Below, in pieces: positions 45,189 through 54,660 of a stretch of 64,000 nucleotides of DNA. Numbering within the stretch: the stretch's first letter is position 1; the number at the start of each line of letters is the position of its first letter. Origin of the DNA: Pseudoalteromonas sp. MMG007. Its GTDB lineage: Bacteria > Pseudomonadota > Gammaproteobacteria > Enterobacterales > Alteromonadaceae. The notes under the pieces were generated by a model. The model did not search any database, was not told the origin of the DNA, and saw nothing but the letters and a program-made list of their open reading frames with translations. The stretch spans positions 62,001 to 126,000 of the forward strand of contig NZ_JAGJEI010000008.1 of assembly GCF_018100985.1 (NCBI RefSeq), read 5' to 3'. The translations under genes were made by a program, and so were the position numbers.

Positions 45189-45431
45189 TTATCTAGGCTT
45201 ATCGGGTTTTATTAGCAAAGTAATAAATAACGTTGAAAATATAAAAAATATCGAAAAAATACTATAAACAATGTCGAACACATTAGCCTCAATGTCGATT
45301 AAAATATAAGCACAAAAATACGTTGAACCAGAAAATACGTAAACTAAAAAATTGTTCCACTTATCACCGGCTTTGATTTGAGTGTAGTAAGTAAGAATCA
45401 AAGTAACTATACCAATACATATAAAAGTCAA
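45189..45431 (-). CDS. Small membrane protein (80 aa), unknown
   Basis: The start is TTG at 45431 with AGGAG 7 nt before it. Three hydrophobic stretches are visible (ICIGIVTLILTYY, NFLVYVFSGSTYFCAYILI, and IFSIFFIFSTLFITLLI), so it should lie in the inner membrane. I do not recognise the family. It is a lone gene between the phosphatase and DUF3644 genes and may be an accessory cargo gene. Confidence 0.6.
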   Translation of the reverse strand: MTFICIGIVTLILTYYTQIKAGDKWNNFLVYVFSGSTYFCAYILIDIEANVFDIVYSIFSIFFIFSTLFITLLIKPDKPR

Positions 45432-45558
45432 ATTTTACTCCTAAACACGTAAAGCCCGCTTATGGGCAACTAAAACGTAGCGCTAATTTGATTATAGTTT
45501 GTAAGCACCAAAACTAAATCGCCGCGCAGTTTGGGGGGCCAGCGAGAAACGAGTAACT

Positions 45559-46758
45559 TCACCGTTTCTTATATGAATCAACAGCACTCTTTAACCAGTT
45601 GTTTTGTTTAACTAGATTATTTACAAACCAGTTTACAAATTTAGCAGAATATCGATGGATATCTGTGTAGTTGTGATATTCAGAGTTGTTATTTGCCTTA
45701 ATTTTATGCTTAAAAAGTACTGCTTGAAACGAGTAAGACGTAACCTTCAACTCTGACTGATCTCGGTTGATTTGCTCGATTGCAGAATTAGTAGTATACG
45801 GGTGAGTAGCATTCAGATCTTTTGCTGTAGTGATTATCACTGCCTGTTGCCCGTCTAAACCTGTACTCAAAGTGAGATCCGCTTCATCCGTTTTTTTAGA
45901 TAACTTAAGCTTATAATCGATTGATATTGTATATTTATCAGAATCAACATCTTTACTAGTTTCATCAAACTGTTTTAAAAAAGTGAAAACTTCTTTGGCC
46001 GTTAATTCACCATATGATTCTTTTATAACGCCTAATTCAGGTTCTGGTCCATCAATGACTAAACTCAACATTCCCACACTTTGTCCTGATAGTGGGGAAT
46101 TGCCCATTTGATTTTTATAACGTTCTTGGTAATTTAAAACATTAGCTTGGAAAAGTCGTGATAGTTGAGGTTGTAACTCAGGTATAAGAAGGTGAGTAGC
46201 ATGATCTCTTAGCTGAATTAATGTTTCAATGTTCTTTTTTACGGGGTCATTATTTTGTAATCGCAGCGGTAAAGCATTTGAGATACTAATACTTTTACCA
46301 TTGGAATAAAAAACCTTCTCATGACCTAATGAATATAAAACTTCAGCTTTTAAAAATAACTCCCAAGAATTAACCATCATAATAGCAAAAGCTTCAACTC
46401 GATTACTTAAGCTTGGGCGATTATAAACTTCTAAGGCAAGTGTAAATGCATCAAGGCTACGTTTTATTAGCTTTTGATAAATTTTCTCATCTGACGTTAG
46501 TACTTTTGCAGCGGCACTTTGTGACATTAAACGGACAAAATCGTCATTCGATAGCTGAGAACATCCCTCAGAAACCCAGCCACCTTTTTCAGATTTAAAT
46601 ATAAATTTTCCTTTTAACTTTTCGGATATATATTTATTAACGCTCTTAGGGCTATAACCTGTTTTTTCAGCTGCTTCTTGAAAAGTAAAAGATCTTCCTT
46701 CTTTTTCTTTCTCTCTGAAGAAATCTAATAATAGAACCCTTTTATCAACTCTAGGCAT
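45559..46758 (-). CDS. DUF3644 domain-containing protein (399 aa)
   Basis: The N-terminal 65 residues look like a winged helix (SFTFQEAAEKTGYSPKSVNKYI). A DUF3644-like core follows: SRVEAFAIMMVNSWELFLKAEVL without the first residues quoted, then IETLIQLRDHATHLLIPELQ, which are the conserved blocks of the family. The start is preceded by GGAG. The protein is cytoplasmic. I recall homologues in defence islands, but no experimental role that I can cite. A palindrome at 46798-46811 sits 40 bp upstream and may be its operator. Confidence 0.8.
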   Translation of the reverse strand: MPRVDKRVLLLDFFREKEKEGRSFTFQEAAEKTGYSPKSVNKYISEKLKGKFIFKSEKGGWVSEGCSQLSNDDFVRLMSQSAAAKVLTSDEKIYQKLIKRSLDAFTLALEVYNRPSLSNRVEAFAIMMVNSWELFLKAEVLYSLGHEKVFYSNGKSISISNALPLRLQNNDPVKKNIETLIQLRDHATHLLIPELQPQLSRLFQANVLNYQERYKNQMGNSPLSGQSVGMLSLVIDGPEPELGVIKESYGELTAKEVFTFLKQFDETSKDVDSDKYTISIDYKLKLSKKTDEADLTLSTGLDGQQAVIITTAKDLNATHPYTTNSAIEQINRDQSELKVTSYSFQAVLFKHKIKANNNSEYHNYTDIHRYSAKFVNWFVNNLVKQNNWLKSAVDSYKKR

Positions 46759-47167
46759 TTACACTCCATGTACAATTGCTTGCTAACAAAATTATCTACG
46801 ACATTTGTCGTTTTATAATGCATTCACCTTAACCACCAAATAATCACTTGTAAACAATTACTAAACCTCATATCAGTTTATGTAATTGCAAAAACACACC
46901 AAAAGGGTGAGAGCAGTAATATTGGCTAAACAGGCACTTACTATACAAAGCACATTGTTTATCAAAATTTAGCATGTGTTATTTAAAAGGCGCTACTTAA
47001 TTTCAAAGTATTGAATCTAACGCATTTAAACTAATACCTTTAAATTAAAGCCTTTAAAAAAAATTTAATTTATCCCCGCTAAATCGTTATACCTGCACAA
47101 ATGTATTCAGCCATAGCGCTTTACGATATTATGCTCCTTTATATTCAATTTAACTTCAGGGCATACA
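46759..47167. other. Intergenic region of 409 bp
   Basis: The stretch is AT-rich and holds the divergent promoters of the DUF3644 and MFS genes. The only clear pattern is an inverted repeat at 46798-46811 and a TATAAT at 46814-46819. No gene is supported. Confidence 0.5.
46798..46811. promoter_or_regulatory. Inverted repeat upstream of DUF3644 gene, candidate operator
   Basis: ACGACA and TGTCGT are perfect 6-bp arms around a TT spacer, 39 bp upstream of the DUF3644 gene start. Since that protein has a helix-turn-helix-like N-terminus, this could be its own site. Confidence 0.4.
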
Positions 47168-48592
47168 ATGACAACGCACACACCGCCTTCCCACTCAGCC
47201 AACACAGCTGAAAACACCTCTCTTTTTTATGTAATTTTTATCTCTGCCGTGGCTGCTATTGGTGGCTTTTTATTTGGTTTTGACTCGGGCGTTATTAACG
47301 GCACGGTGTCGGCACTCGGTAATGCCTTCAATTCAAGCAGTGTGGCTACGGGCTTTAACGTAGCCTCGGTATTATTAGGCTGCGCCGTGGGGGCACTTGC
47401 TGCGGGGCCGCTGGCTGATAAGTTTGGTCGCCGTGCAATTATGATCATCACCGCGATTATTTTTGCTATTAGCGCGTTTGGGTCGGGCATTAGCGAAAGC
47501 TCGGCCGAGTTTATTTTTTACCGCTTATTTGGTGGTTTAGGTATTGGGGCTGCATCGGTATTGGCGCCAGCTTATATTGCAGAGGTTGCACCACCCGCGC
47601 TTCGTGGTCGTTTAGCTACATTACAGCAACTCGCTATTGTACTGGGGTTATTTGCTGCGTTTTTAAGTAACTATTTAATTGCTGATGCAGCAGGTAGTGC
47701 GCAAAATATTTTAATGCTTGATATAGCCGCTTGGCGCTGGATGTTTTGGGCTGAGCTTGTGCCTGCAATACTGTTTTTAGTGGGTGTGTTGTTTATTCCT
47801 GAGTCGCCTCGTTATTTAGTGGCGCAAGGTAAAGTGGACGATGCAAAAACGGTATTTAGTAAAATATCGAACGATAACGTTGATGCGCAAATAAGCGATG
47901 TTAAAAGCTCTTTGCGTAGCGATAAAAAGCCGAGTATTCGCGATTTATTTATTGATGGCAGTAAAAAAGTACACCCAATTGTATGGGCGGGTGTTGCGCT
48001 GAGTGTGTTTCAGCAATTTGTGGGTATAAACGTGGTGTTTTATTACGGCTCTGAGCTTTGGCAAGCCGCTGGGTTTGACGAGTCGCAATCGCTATTTATA
48101 AATGTATTAGCAGGCACTACTAATATTGTATCTACTTTTATTGCGATTGCATTAGTTGACAAAATTGGCCGTAAACCACTGCTATTAGTAGGCAGTATTG
48201 GCATGTTTATTAGCTTAAGTACGCTTACTTATATATTTGGCAGCGCAGGCCTTGATGAAGCAGGCAAGCTCGCACTTAGCGATAACATGGGTACGTTTGC
48301 GCTCATAATGGCTAACTTATTTGTAGTGTTTTTTGGTTTAAGTTGGGGCCCTGTTGTGTGGGTGTTATTAGGCGAAATGTTTAATAACCGTATTCGCGGC
48401 GCAGCGCTCGCTGTTGCTGCAAGCGCACAGTGGATTGCTAACTTTGCCATTACTATGACCTTCCCTATTATGCTGGCTAATATTGGCCTTGCAGGTGCAT
48501 ACGGCTTTTACGCGTTATCGGCACTTATTAGCATATTTTTTGTGGCTAAATACATTACAGAAACCCGTGGTAAAACACTTGAGTCTATGTAG
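47168..48592 (+). CDS. Sugar-porter MFS transporter (474 aa)
   Basis: A 12-segment major-facilitator proton or sodium symporter for sugars (XylE/GalP/GLUT type). Signatures are GFDSGVINGTVSAL near residue 37-50, DKFGRRAIM near 84, VLFIPESPRYLVAQGK near 210-225, INVVFYYGSELW near 290 and VDKIGRKPLLL near 330. Length fits the family. The substrate sugar is not predictable; no catabolic gene is next to it. It lies just upstream of the YeeE/YedE pair, which is a separate function. Confidence 0.92.
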   Translation: MTTHTPPSHSANTAENTSLFYVIFISAVAAIGGFLFGFDSGVINGTVSALGNAFNSSSVATGFNVASVLLGCAVGALAAGPLADKFGRRAIMIITAIIFAISAFGSGISESSAEFIFYRLFGGLGIGAASVLAPAYIAEVAPPALRGRLATLQQLAIVLGLFAAFLSNYLIADAAGSAQNILMLDIAAWRWMFWAELVPAILFLVGVLFIPESPRYLVAQGKVDDAKTVFSKISNDNVDAQISDVKSSLRSDKKPSIRDLFIDGSKKVHPIVWAGVALSVFQQFVGINVVFYYGSELWQAAGFDESQSLFINVLAGTTNIVSTFIAIALVDKIGRKPLLLVGSIGMFISLSTLTYIFGSAGLDEAGKLALSDNMGTFALIMANLFVVFFGLSWGPVVWVLLGEMFNNRIRGAALAVAASAQWIANFAITMTFPIMLANIGLAGAYGFYALSALISIFFVAKYITETRGKTLESM

Positions 48593-48723
48593 GTTTTAAA
48601 AGCGGTGATATTAATCGCCAGCTAAAAAGGTATCGGGTGCCAACTGCTTAGCGCCAAATCAACCAATATCAATTGAAATGGAGCAATCAGGCCTAGGTGT
48701 GTCGGTTGTTTGGGGAATATAAA

Positions 48724-49137
48724 ATGGTTACAGAGTTTACGCCTATAGCGGCAGCTATAGGGGGTGCGTTAATAGGAATAGCGTGCGCACTATTACTGGT
48801 TTTATACGGAAAAATAGCCGGTATATCAGGCATTGTTAAATCTGTTTTTAATAAGCAAACGGCTGAGTCGCGTTGGAAATTATACTTTATTGTAGGGCTA
48901 TTATTAGCCGGTATTGCTGTACGTATATTTGCGCCGTCTTTATTAGAAAGTGAGCTGAACTTATCACCGGTGCTTATTGTTATAGCTGGGTTACTTGTTG
49001 GTATGGGCACCTCTTTAGCTAACGGCTGCACAAGCGGCCATGGCGTATGTGGTATGTCGCGCTTTTCTACCCGTTCTTGGGTTTCAACATGTACATTTAT
49101 GGCCGTGGCTATAATTACAGCAAATCTGGTAGGGTAA
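48724..49137 (+). CDS. YeeE/YedE family sulfur-transport subunit, first half (137 aa)
   Basis: These small membrane proteins import thiosulfate or related sulfur species as part of the YeeE/YedE family. The start at ATG 48724 (MVTEFTPIAAAIGG) is 6 nt after GGGGAAT, a modest ribosome site. About five hydrophobic stretches and a conserved cysteine segment (NGCTSGHGVCGMSRFS) near residue 100-115 are visible. The partner gene follows after 4 nt; together they form the two halves (PmpA/PmpB type) of a split YeeE. Confidence 0.88.
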   Translation: MVTEFTPIAAAIGGALIGIACALLLVLYGKIAGISGIVKSVFNKQTAESRWKLYFIVGLLLAGIAVRIFAPSLLESELNLSPVLIVIAGLLVGMGTSLANGCTSGHGVCGMSRFSTRSWVSTCTFMAVAIITANLVG

Positions 49138-49141
49138 AAAA

Positions 49142-49543
49142 ATGACAGCAGTAATTCATGTTATTTTGGGGTTTATATTTGGTTTAGGGCTTATCATTAG
49201 TGGTATGACAAATCCTGACAAAGTACTTAACTTTTTAAATTTTCAAAACCAATGGGATGGCAGTTTAATTATTGTAATGGCGGTAGCTATGGGAATAATG
49301 ATGCTTACGTGGTTTTGGGTTGCTAAAAAAGATAAACCACTACTTGGTGAAACGTTTACTTTAAGTGATGTTAAAAATATTAGCCCTCGGCTAATAACTG
49401 GCTCGGTATTGTTTGGTTTGGGCTGGGGTTTAAGCGGAATATGCCCAGGTCCGGGGCTTGTACAACTGACCTCACTTAAAATGGAGTTTTGGTTATTTTT
49501 TGCAGCCGTACTTGGCGGTATGTGGATAGCTAAAAAAGTATGA
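49142..49543 (+). CDS. YeeE/YedE family sulfur-transport subunit, second half (133 aa)
   Basis: This is the DUF6691-type partner of the preceding gene. The hydrophobic protein has FIFGLGLIISGMTNP at the start and a conserved cysteine segment LSGICPGPGLVQL near residue 100. Only 4 nt separate it from the first half, so both are co-transcribed. The substrate is inferred from the family (thiosulfate or related). A hairpin terminator follows at 49567. Confidence 0.88.
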   Translation: MTAVIHVILGFIFGLGLIISGMTNPDKVLNFLNFQNQWDGSLIIVMAVAMGIMMLTWFWVAKKDKPLLGETFTLSDVKNISPRLITGSVLFGLGWGLSGICPGPGLVQLTSLKMEFWLFFAAVLGGMWIAKKV

Positions 49544-49566
49544 TCTTAACGATTTACCCTTTATTA

Positions 49567-49594
49567 AAACTGGCAGGTATTAGCTTGCCAGTTT
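49567..49594 (+). terminator. Terminator after the YeeE pair
   Basis: AAACTGGCA and TGCCAGTTT form a 9-bp stem with a 10-nt loop, 23 nt after the stop; the 3' arm ends in TTT. Confidence 0.6.
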
Positions 49595-49696
49595 AACCTT
49601 ATTTAAATAGCCTCTCTTTAGTTACTTAACCTAACTATTAGTTTAGGTACATAACTTGCTGCTCTACCCTTTAAGTTTTTAAAAAAGGGATCTGTA

Positions 49697-51039
49697 ATGT
49701 CTGTTAATACGTTTTACAACCTAACAGAGCAGCCTTGGGTGGTTATTGCTATTTGCTTAGTTACGTTAACTATAGCCTTGTTTTGTATCCGCTTTTTTAT
49801 AATGTACTGGCTCAAAAAGTGGACCTCTCATACCAAATTTATATTCGATAGTTTATTTATAGAGTCAATTTCTAAACCGCTCACCCTTTGCACAATAATT
49901 GTGCTACTCACCATTATAGAGCAAGGCCTTTTAATAAGAAATGAGTCTATACCGCACTTTATTTCGTTTTCGACCATTAATATTATTCTGGGCTTAGTGG
50001 CTATTATTTTATTTTTTGATCGCTTTTTTGTTGGCACAATTAATTATTACAGCAAAGAGTCGGCGGTGATTTTTAATTCGCAAAGTATTATTAAAGGCGT
50101 TATTAGGGTTAGCGTTTTATCGGTTGGGATTTTAGTTTTAATGGGGACTTTAGGTATTTCTATTACGCCTATTATTGCCTCATTGGGTATTACCTCGCTT
50201 GCTGTGGCTCTTGCCTTACAACCCACCCTTGAAAACTTTTTTTCAGGCGTACAACTTGTTATTGATAAACCCATACTTGTAGGGGATTTTATTGAGCTTG
50301 AATCAAAGGAGCAAGGCTTTGTAGAAAAAATTGGCTGGCGCTCTACGTGGGTTAAAATGCTGCCAAATAATATGATTATTATCCCTAATAGTCAGCTTTC
50401 TAAATCGCGTATTAGTAGGGCGTGCTGCTCTTTGATGATTGAATTTGCAGCAGCGTGTTTGGTTTTTAGGCAAGGCAGAGCCTATGAAGTGTGGTTATTC
50501 CCCATAAATAGGCGATAACGCAGCATAAATACCAAACATGCGCTGCCCTTTGGGTTCTGCCTAGGGGCGATAAACTCTTTGTTGCTCGGCTTTTACTTAG
50601 CCCACTAGGTTACAAACCTCGCGCCGCGATTTAATCGCCCCTAGATTGAACAAATTTCAATCCGCAAAGTTCAACACGCCCTCATTACTATTACCTCGAA
50701 AAAGAGCTAAGTGTACCTGTTGATGTAAGCGTTCATTACAGCTCAGACTTAGAATTTGTAGAGCAAGTAACGCTTGAAGTTGCTCGCCAAGTACTGATTG
50801 ATCATGAGTGGGGCGTTGATGATTACAGTACCTTTGTGGTGTATCACACCTTTGATAGCTCAAGCATTAATTTTACCGTAATGCTGCGTGCAAAAGAGTA
50901 TTTTAATCGGTTTTGGGTTAAATCGGCATTTATTAAAGCGCTTCATAAACGCTATAACCAAGAAGGTATTGTGATCCCCTTCCCTATTACGGCCATTAAC
51001 ACTGCACAAGAAGCTGCTAATTTTAATAGTGATAAATAG
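49697..51039 (+). pseudogene. MscS-type mechanosensitive channel gene interrupted by a MITE
   Basis: The first 240 residues form an MscS-family channel: several membrane segments and the pore-lining region SLAVALALQPTLENFFSGVQ near 175, then the beta domain (GFVEKIGWRSTW, NNMIIIPNSQLSKSRI). At 50416 a 266-bp element interrupts it and the frame ends at 50518. Past the element the frame resumes at 50683 (YYLEKELSVPVDVSVHYSSD) and runs to TAG 51037-51039, the C-terminal soluble domain. Joining 50416 to 50683 restores one frame, so the interruption is the only lesion seen. The protein would gate on membrane tension. Without the C-terminal part it is probably not functional. Confidence 0.85.
50417..50682. 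mobile_element. 266-bp MITE-like element inside mscS
   Basis: The element begins AGGGCGTGCTGCTCTTTG and ends with the imperfect complement (GCAAAGTTCAACACGCCCT), giving terminal inverted repeats of about 30 bp. Internal inverted repeats lie at 50450-50463 with 50531-50546 and at 50561-50571 with 50634-50644. It carries no protein frame and no clear target duplication. It would depend on a transposase elsewhere. Confidence 0.8.
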
Positions 51040-51060
51040 GTATAAGGTAATACTCAAAAA

Positions 51061-51082
51061 AGCGCGAGATTAATCTCGCGCT
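51061..51082 (-). terminator. Terminator of the siderophore-receptor gene
   Basis: AGCGCGAGATTAATCTCGCGCT is a 22-bp perfect palindrome. On the minus strand it is followed by TTTTT, placed just after the receptor stop at 51091. Confidence 0.8.
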
Positions 51083-51090
51083 AATAAGTA

Positions 51091-53226
51091 TTAAAATTTA
51101 TAGGTTACTTGGCCTACTATTTCACGCGGGCTGCCAGGAAAGTGACCATTACGCTCACTAAAACCGCTTACTGCGTATTCTTTGTCAAATACATTATTAA
51201 TATTTACACTTAATAACACATCATCAAAGCGGGTAGTCCAGCTCATATCAAACACAGTAAATGGTTTAACTTTTTGGCCATCTTGGCTAACTTGCTCACT
51301 GACATAGTTAACCCCAAATGCAATCGAAGAGTCTATTTTATCAAGGCCAAAACGCGACCATAAGCCTGCTTGATGGCGTGGGGCATTAGCAAAACGAGTA
51401 CCGTCACCGTAAGTGTCTCCAATTGAGTCTCCGGTGACTCCTTCTATTACAATTGTGTCGTTGTATGCGTAATTAGCGGTAACAGTCCAATTCTCTGTTA
51501 AATCACCCACCAGCGTTGTTTCAAATCCACGGCTTTCTACTTCACCTATATTAATAAGTGCAGCAATTCCGTCACCCGCGCCCGTGTCATTAGGGTTACT
51601 TAGTACAACGTTTTCTTTATTAATTTGATAAACAGCAAAGGTGCTCATAATTTTGCCATTCAGCCATTGGTTTTTCATGCCAATTTCGGTTTGTTTTCCG
51701 GTTTCTGGCGTTAAATTCCCCTCGCCCTCTATATCTTCTTGATCCTCTGAGGAGGTAGGGTTAAAGCTTTCTGAGTAATTTATGTATACCGAGGTGTTAT
51801 CAGCTGGTTGGTATGTAAGAGCCACGCGCGGGGTTATATCGCTATCTGAATAACTAAATCCCGTTTCTTTATTTAGCTCTTTAAAATGATCGTAACGCAG
51901 GCCGGCAATAACGGTCCACTGCTCGTTAATACTTAAAACGTCTTGCAGGTAAATACCAAAACGGTCGCTTTGTATTCCATCACGGTCTAGGTCGGTAAAG
52001 TTATAAGTGCTTGGGTCTGTCTCGCCATAATTTAAGTCAAATATGTTTAAATTAGTAACACCATCGGCTTCATAACGCGCTCGCAAATAATCGTATTCGG
52101 TATCAACGGTGTGATAGTCGCCACCAAATAGTACTTGGTGTGCCAATTGGCCATGTTCAAAACTATAAACAAAGTCGGTAGTTAAGCTTGTTTCTTCGTT
52201 AGCGCGATATTGCTTGCGGTATTCGCGTTTAATCGTTTCGTCATCAATATTGGCAACGCCATCGTCGTTTACATCTACCCAACTTTGTGACTCATGGTAG
52301 CCTTGGTCACGTTCGTTATCCATGTAGCGCAGTGTGCTATTTACAGAAAAGTCATCACTAAAGTAATGACTTAGCTCGGCTTGAAGCACCAATGCTTCCA
52401 TATCTTGATAATCAACCGCTTCATTAGCGTTATAACTTGGGTCAACTAAAAAATTGCCGTTGTCGTCTACCGGTACGCCACGTAAGCGATTTCCGCCTAG
52501 GTCTTGTTTAATGTAGTCAACACTTGTGGTTAAGGTTGTTGAATCACTTAAATCAAATAATAAGCCGCCTGTTAGCTCGGTGTTTTTTGAGTCTGCATTG
52601 TTACGAAAGCTGTCTTGTTCCTCATAGTAACCACCTAATCTATAAGCCATTGTATCGCTTAAACCATCGGTCATATCAAGTGATGCACCTCGGGTGTTGT
52701 AGTTACCCAAAGTAAGCTTTAGTTCACGCTTTTGTGTGTAGCTTGGCTTTTTAGTTACGTAGTTGATCATACCGCCGGGCTCGCCGCCACCGTATAATGC
52801 CGAGGCTGGGCCTTTTAATACCTCTACACGTGCTACATTAAATAATTGTGGTACACCAAAGCCCGAGTATGGGTCGCCGCGTACACCGTCGTAAAATACA
52901 TTGGCATCGTCTCTAAAACCACGAAAAGTAACGCCTGAATAACTGTACTCACTCACCCCTGCTATTGAGCGGTATAAATCGGTAATATCGCGTGCGGCTT
53001 GGTCAATTATAAGTTGCTCGGTTAATACCTGTGCAGATTGCGGTAATTTAATAAGGTCTAAATCCGTTTTAGTCCCAATTTTACTTTCGGTTTCAAGGTA
53101 AAACTGCTGGGCACGGCCAGTTACTTCTATTTTTTCAATATCGTTATTTTGTTCAGCAAATGCCACATTAGAAAAAGCAGAAAGAGACGCAGCAATACTG
53201 AGCGCCAAATTAGTACGGTTAAACAT
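51091..53226 (-). CDS. TonB-dependent siderophore receptor
   Basis: The receptor brings ferric siderophore through the outer membrane with TonB energy. The start is ATG 53226 (MFNRTNLALS), after AGGGAC, and gives a signal peptide ending near FSNVAFAEQ. A TonB-box-like KIEVTGRAQQ follows, then the plug with LPQSAQVLTEQLI, VTFRGFRDDANVFYDGVRGD and VLKGPASALYGGGEPGGMIN, and the barrel ends in the terminal phenylalanine (EIVGQVTYKF). This is the FhuA/FoxA-like ferrichrome or hydroxamate type. A Fur-type box lies 37 bp upstream, and the gene is divergent from the COG0523 gene. Confidence 0.92.
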   Translation of the reverse strand: MFNRTNLALSIAASLSAFSNVAFAEQNNDIEKIEVTGRAQQFYLETESKIGTKTDLDLIKLPQSAQVLTEQLIIDQAARDITDLYRSIAGVSEYSYSGVTFRGFRDDANVFYDGVRGDPYSGFGVPQLFNVARVEVLKGPASALYGGGEPGGMINYVTKKPSYTQKRELKLTLGNYNTRGASLDMTDGLSDTMAYRLGGYYEEQDSFRNNADSKNTELTGGLLFDLSDSTTLTTSVDYIKQDLGGNRLRGVPVDDNGNFLVDPSYNANEAVDYQDMEALVLQAELSHYFSDDFSVNSTLRYMDNERDQGYHESQSWVDVNDDGVANIDDETIKREYRKQYRANEETSLTTDFVYSFEHGQLAHQVLFGGDYHTVDTEYDYLRARYEADGVTNLNIFDLNYGETDPSTYNFTDLDRDGIQSDRFGIYLQDVLSINEQWTVIAGLRYDHFKELNKETGFSYSDSDITPRVALTYQPADNTSVYINYSESFNPTSSEDQEDIEGEGNLTPETGKQTEIGMKNQWLNGKIMSTFAVYQINKENVVLSNPNDTGAGDGIAALINIGEVESRGFETTLVGDLTENWTVTANYAYNDTIVIEGVTGDSIGDTYGDGTRFANAPRHQAGLWSRFGLDKIDSSIAFGVNYVSEQVSQDGQKVKPFTVFDMSWTTRFDDVLLSVNINNVFDKEYAVSGFSERNGHFPGSPREIVGQVTYKF

Positions 53227-53262
53227 GAAAGTCCCTAGAAGAATGCAATTAGATAACAACTA

Positions 53263-53283
53263 AAATGATAACTCTTATCATTT
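53263..53283. promoter_or_regulatory. Fur-type box upstream of the siderophore receptor
   Basis: AAATGATAA and TTATCATTT are perfect 9-bp arms around CTC. The inner 15 bases match 12 of the 14 fixed positions of the 7-1-7 Fur consensus TGATAATNATTATCA. It lies 37 bp from the receptor start. Iron-dependent repression is inferred. Confidence 0.75.
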
Positions 53284-53413
53284 ACACAATCAATGAAAGC
53301 ACTCTACTAAAACCTTCTAAGTTTTAGAACGAATATCATTTAAAACAAGGTGTTATTTTGTTCTCGCCTATGTAGAAGTTAATAAAGCGGCTGGCGTTAC
53401 TAGAATATAAAAT

Positions 53414-53428
53414 TGATATAATATAACA
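53414..53428. promoter_or_regulatory. Zur-type box upstream of the COG0523 gene
   Basis: TGATATAATATAACA differs at one position from the core TGTTATANTATAACA of the gammaproteobacterial Zur consensus. It ends 32 bp before the COG0523 gene start. Zinc-dependent repression is inferred from match and placement; a TATAAT-like promoter element overlaps it. Confidence 0.6.
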
Positions 53429-53460
53429 TACCGGAAATTTCAATTTAGTAAGATTTTAAA

Positions 53461-54660
53461 ATGATAAATAAACTGCCCGTCACAGTGTTATCAGGTTTTT
53501 TAGGGGCCGGTAAAACCACCGTACTTAGTCATATTCTTAACAATAGAGAAGGCAAAAAAATAGCCGTTATAGTTAACGATATGAGCGATATAAATATTGA
53601 TGCAGCCACAATTAAAAGTGATGTATCGCTTAGTCACAGCGATGAAAAGCTAGTTGAAATGAGTAACGGCTGTATTTGCTGCACCCTTCGAGAAGATTTA
53701 CTCATTGAAGTAGGTAAGCTAGCTAAAGATGGTCAATTTGATTACTTAGTTATTGAATCAACAGGAATATCGGAACCCCTACCGGTTGCTGAAACGTTCA
53801 CTTTTGCTGATGAAAACGGTGTTTCACTTGGTGATGTTGCCACTCTTGATACGATGGTGACCGTAGTTGACGCCGTTAACTTCTTAAACGATTACGAGCA
53901 AGCAAACGATTTACAAGATACTAGCGAGTCACTTGGTGAAGACGATCAGCGAAGCGTAACTGACCTACTTGTAGATCAAGTTGAATTTGCTGATGTAATT
54001 TTAATTAATAAAACCGATTTAGTTACCGAAGAGCAGTTAAATAAACTTACTGCCATTTTAAATACACTTAATACTCAAGCCAAAATTATTCCTATATCAA
54101 ATGGCAGTATTAATATTAATGAAGTACTAAACACCGGTTTGTTTGACTTTGAACGCGCCCAACAAGCCCCTGGTTGGCTTAAAGAAATGCGCGGTGAACA
54201 CATTCCCGAGACCGAAGAGTATGGTATTAGCAGTTTTAATTATACGGCGCGCCGTCCGTTTGATCCTGAAAAATTTTATAACTTTCTTCACAATACCGAG
54301 AAATTTGGCAAACTCATTCGCTCTAAAGGTTATTTTTGGCTCGCAACTCGTCCTTTATTTTGCGCGCAGTGGAGTCAAGCTGGTGGCATAGCTCATTACG
54401 GATTTGCTGGCATGTTTTATAAAGCAATTCCTCAAAAAGACTGGCCCACAGAGCCCGAGCTACTTGCAGATATAAACAGTAAATGGGTAGAGCCCTTTGG
54501 TGATATGCGCCAAGAACTGGTATTTATAGGGCAATCTTTGAATCGACAAGCCATGATAAAAGCGCTTAATGATTGCTTACTTCCAGAAGAGGCTGTGCTT
54601 AAAGGTAAAGATTTTTGGAGAACCTATAACGACCCGTTTCCTATTTGGGAGGAAGAGTAA
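53461..54660 (+). CDS. COG0523 family GTP-binding metallochaperone (CobW/ZigA type), 399 aa
   Basis: COG0523 proteins are GTPases that deliver metal, often zinc, to enzymes under shortage. The P-loop is GFLGAGKTT (residues 12-20) and the metal motif is GCICC (C71, C73, C74); INKTDLV near 180 binds the guanine. The C-terminal domain (about 250-390) is complete. The TAA overlaps the start of the DUF1826 gene as TAATG. A Zur-type box lies just upstream, which suits a zinc-starvation role. ZigA-type is a tentative subfamily, suggested by the DUF1826 partner. Confidence 0.9.
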   Translation: MINKLPVTVLSGFLGAGKTTVLSHILNNREGKKIAVIVNDMSDINIDAATIKSDVSLSHSDEKLVEMSNGCICCTLREDLLIEVGKLAKDGQFDYLVIESTGISEPLPVAETFTFADENGVSLGDVATLDTMVTVVDAVNFLNDYEQANDLQDTSESLGEDDQRSVTDLLVDQVEFADVILINKTDLVTEEQLNKLTAILNTLNTQAKIIPISNGSININEVLNTGLFDFERAQQAPGWLKEMRGEHIPETEEYGISSFNYTARRPFDPEKFYNFLHNTEKFGKLIRSKGYFWLATRPLFCAQWSQAGGIAHYGFAGMFYKAIPQKDWPTEPELLADINSKWVEPFGDMRQELVFIGQSLNRQAMIKALNDCLLPEEAVLKGKDFWRTYNDPFPIWEEE

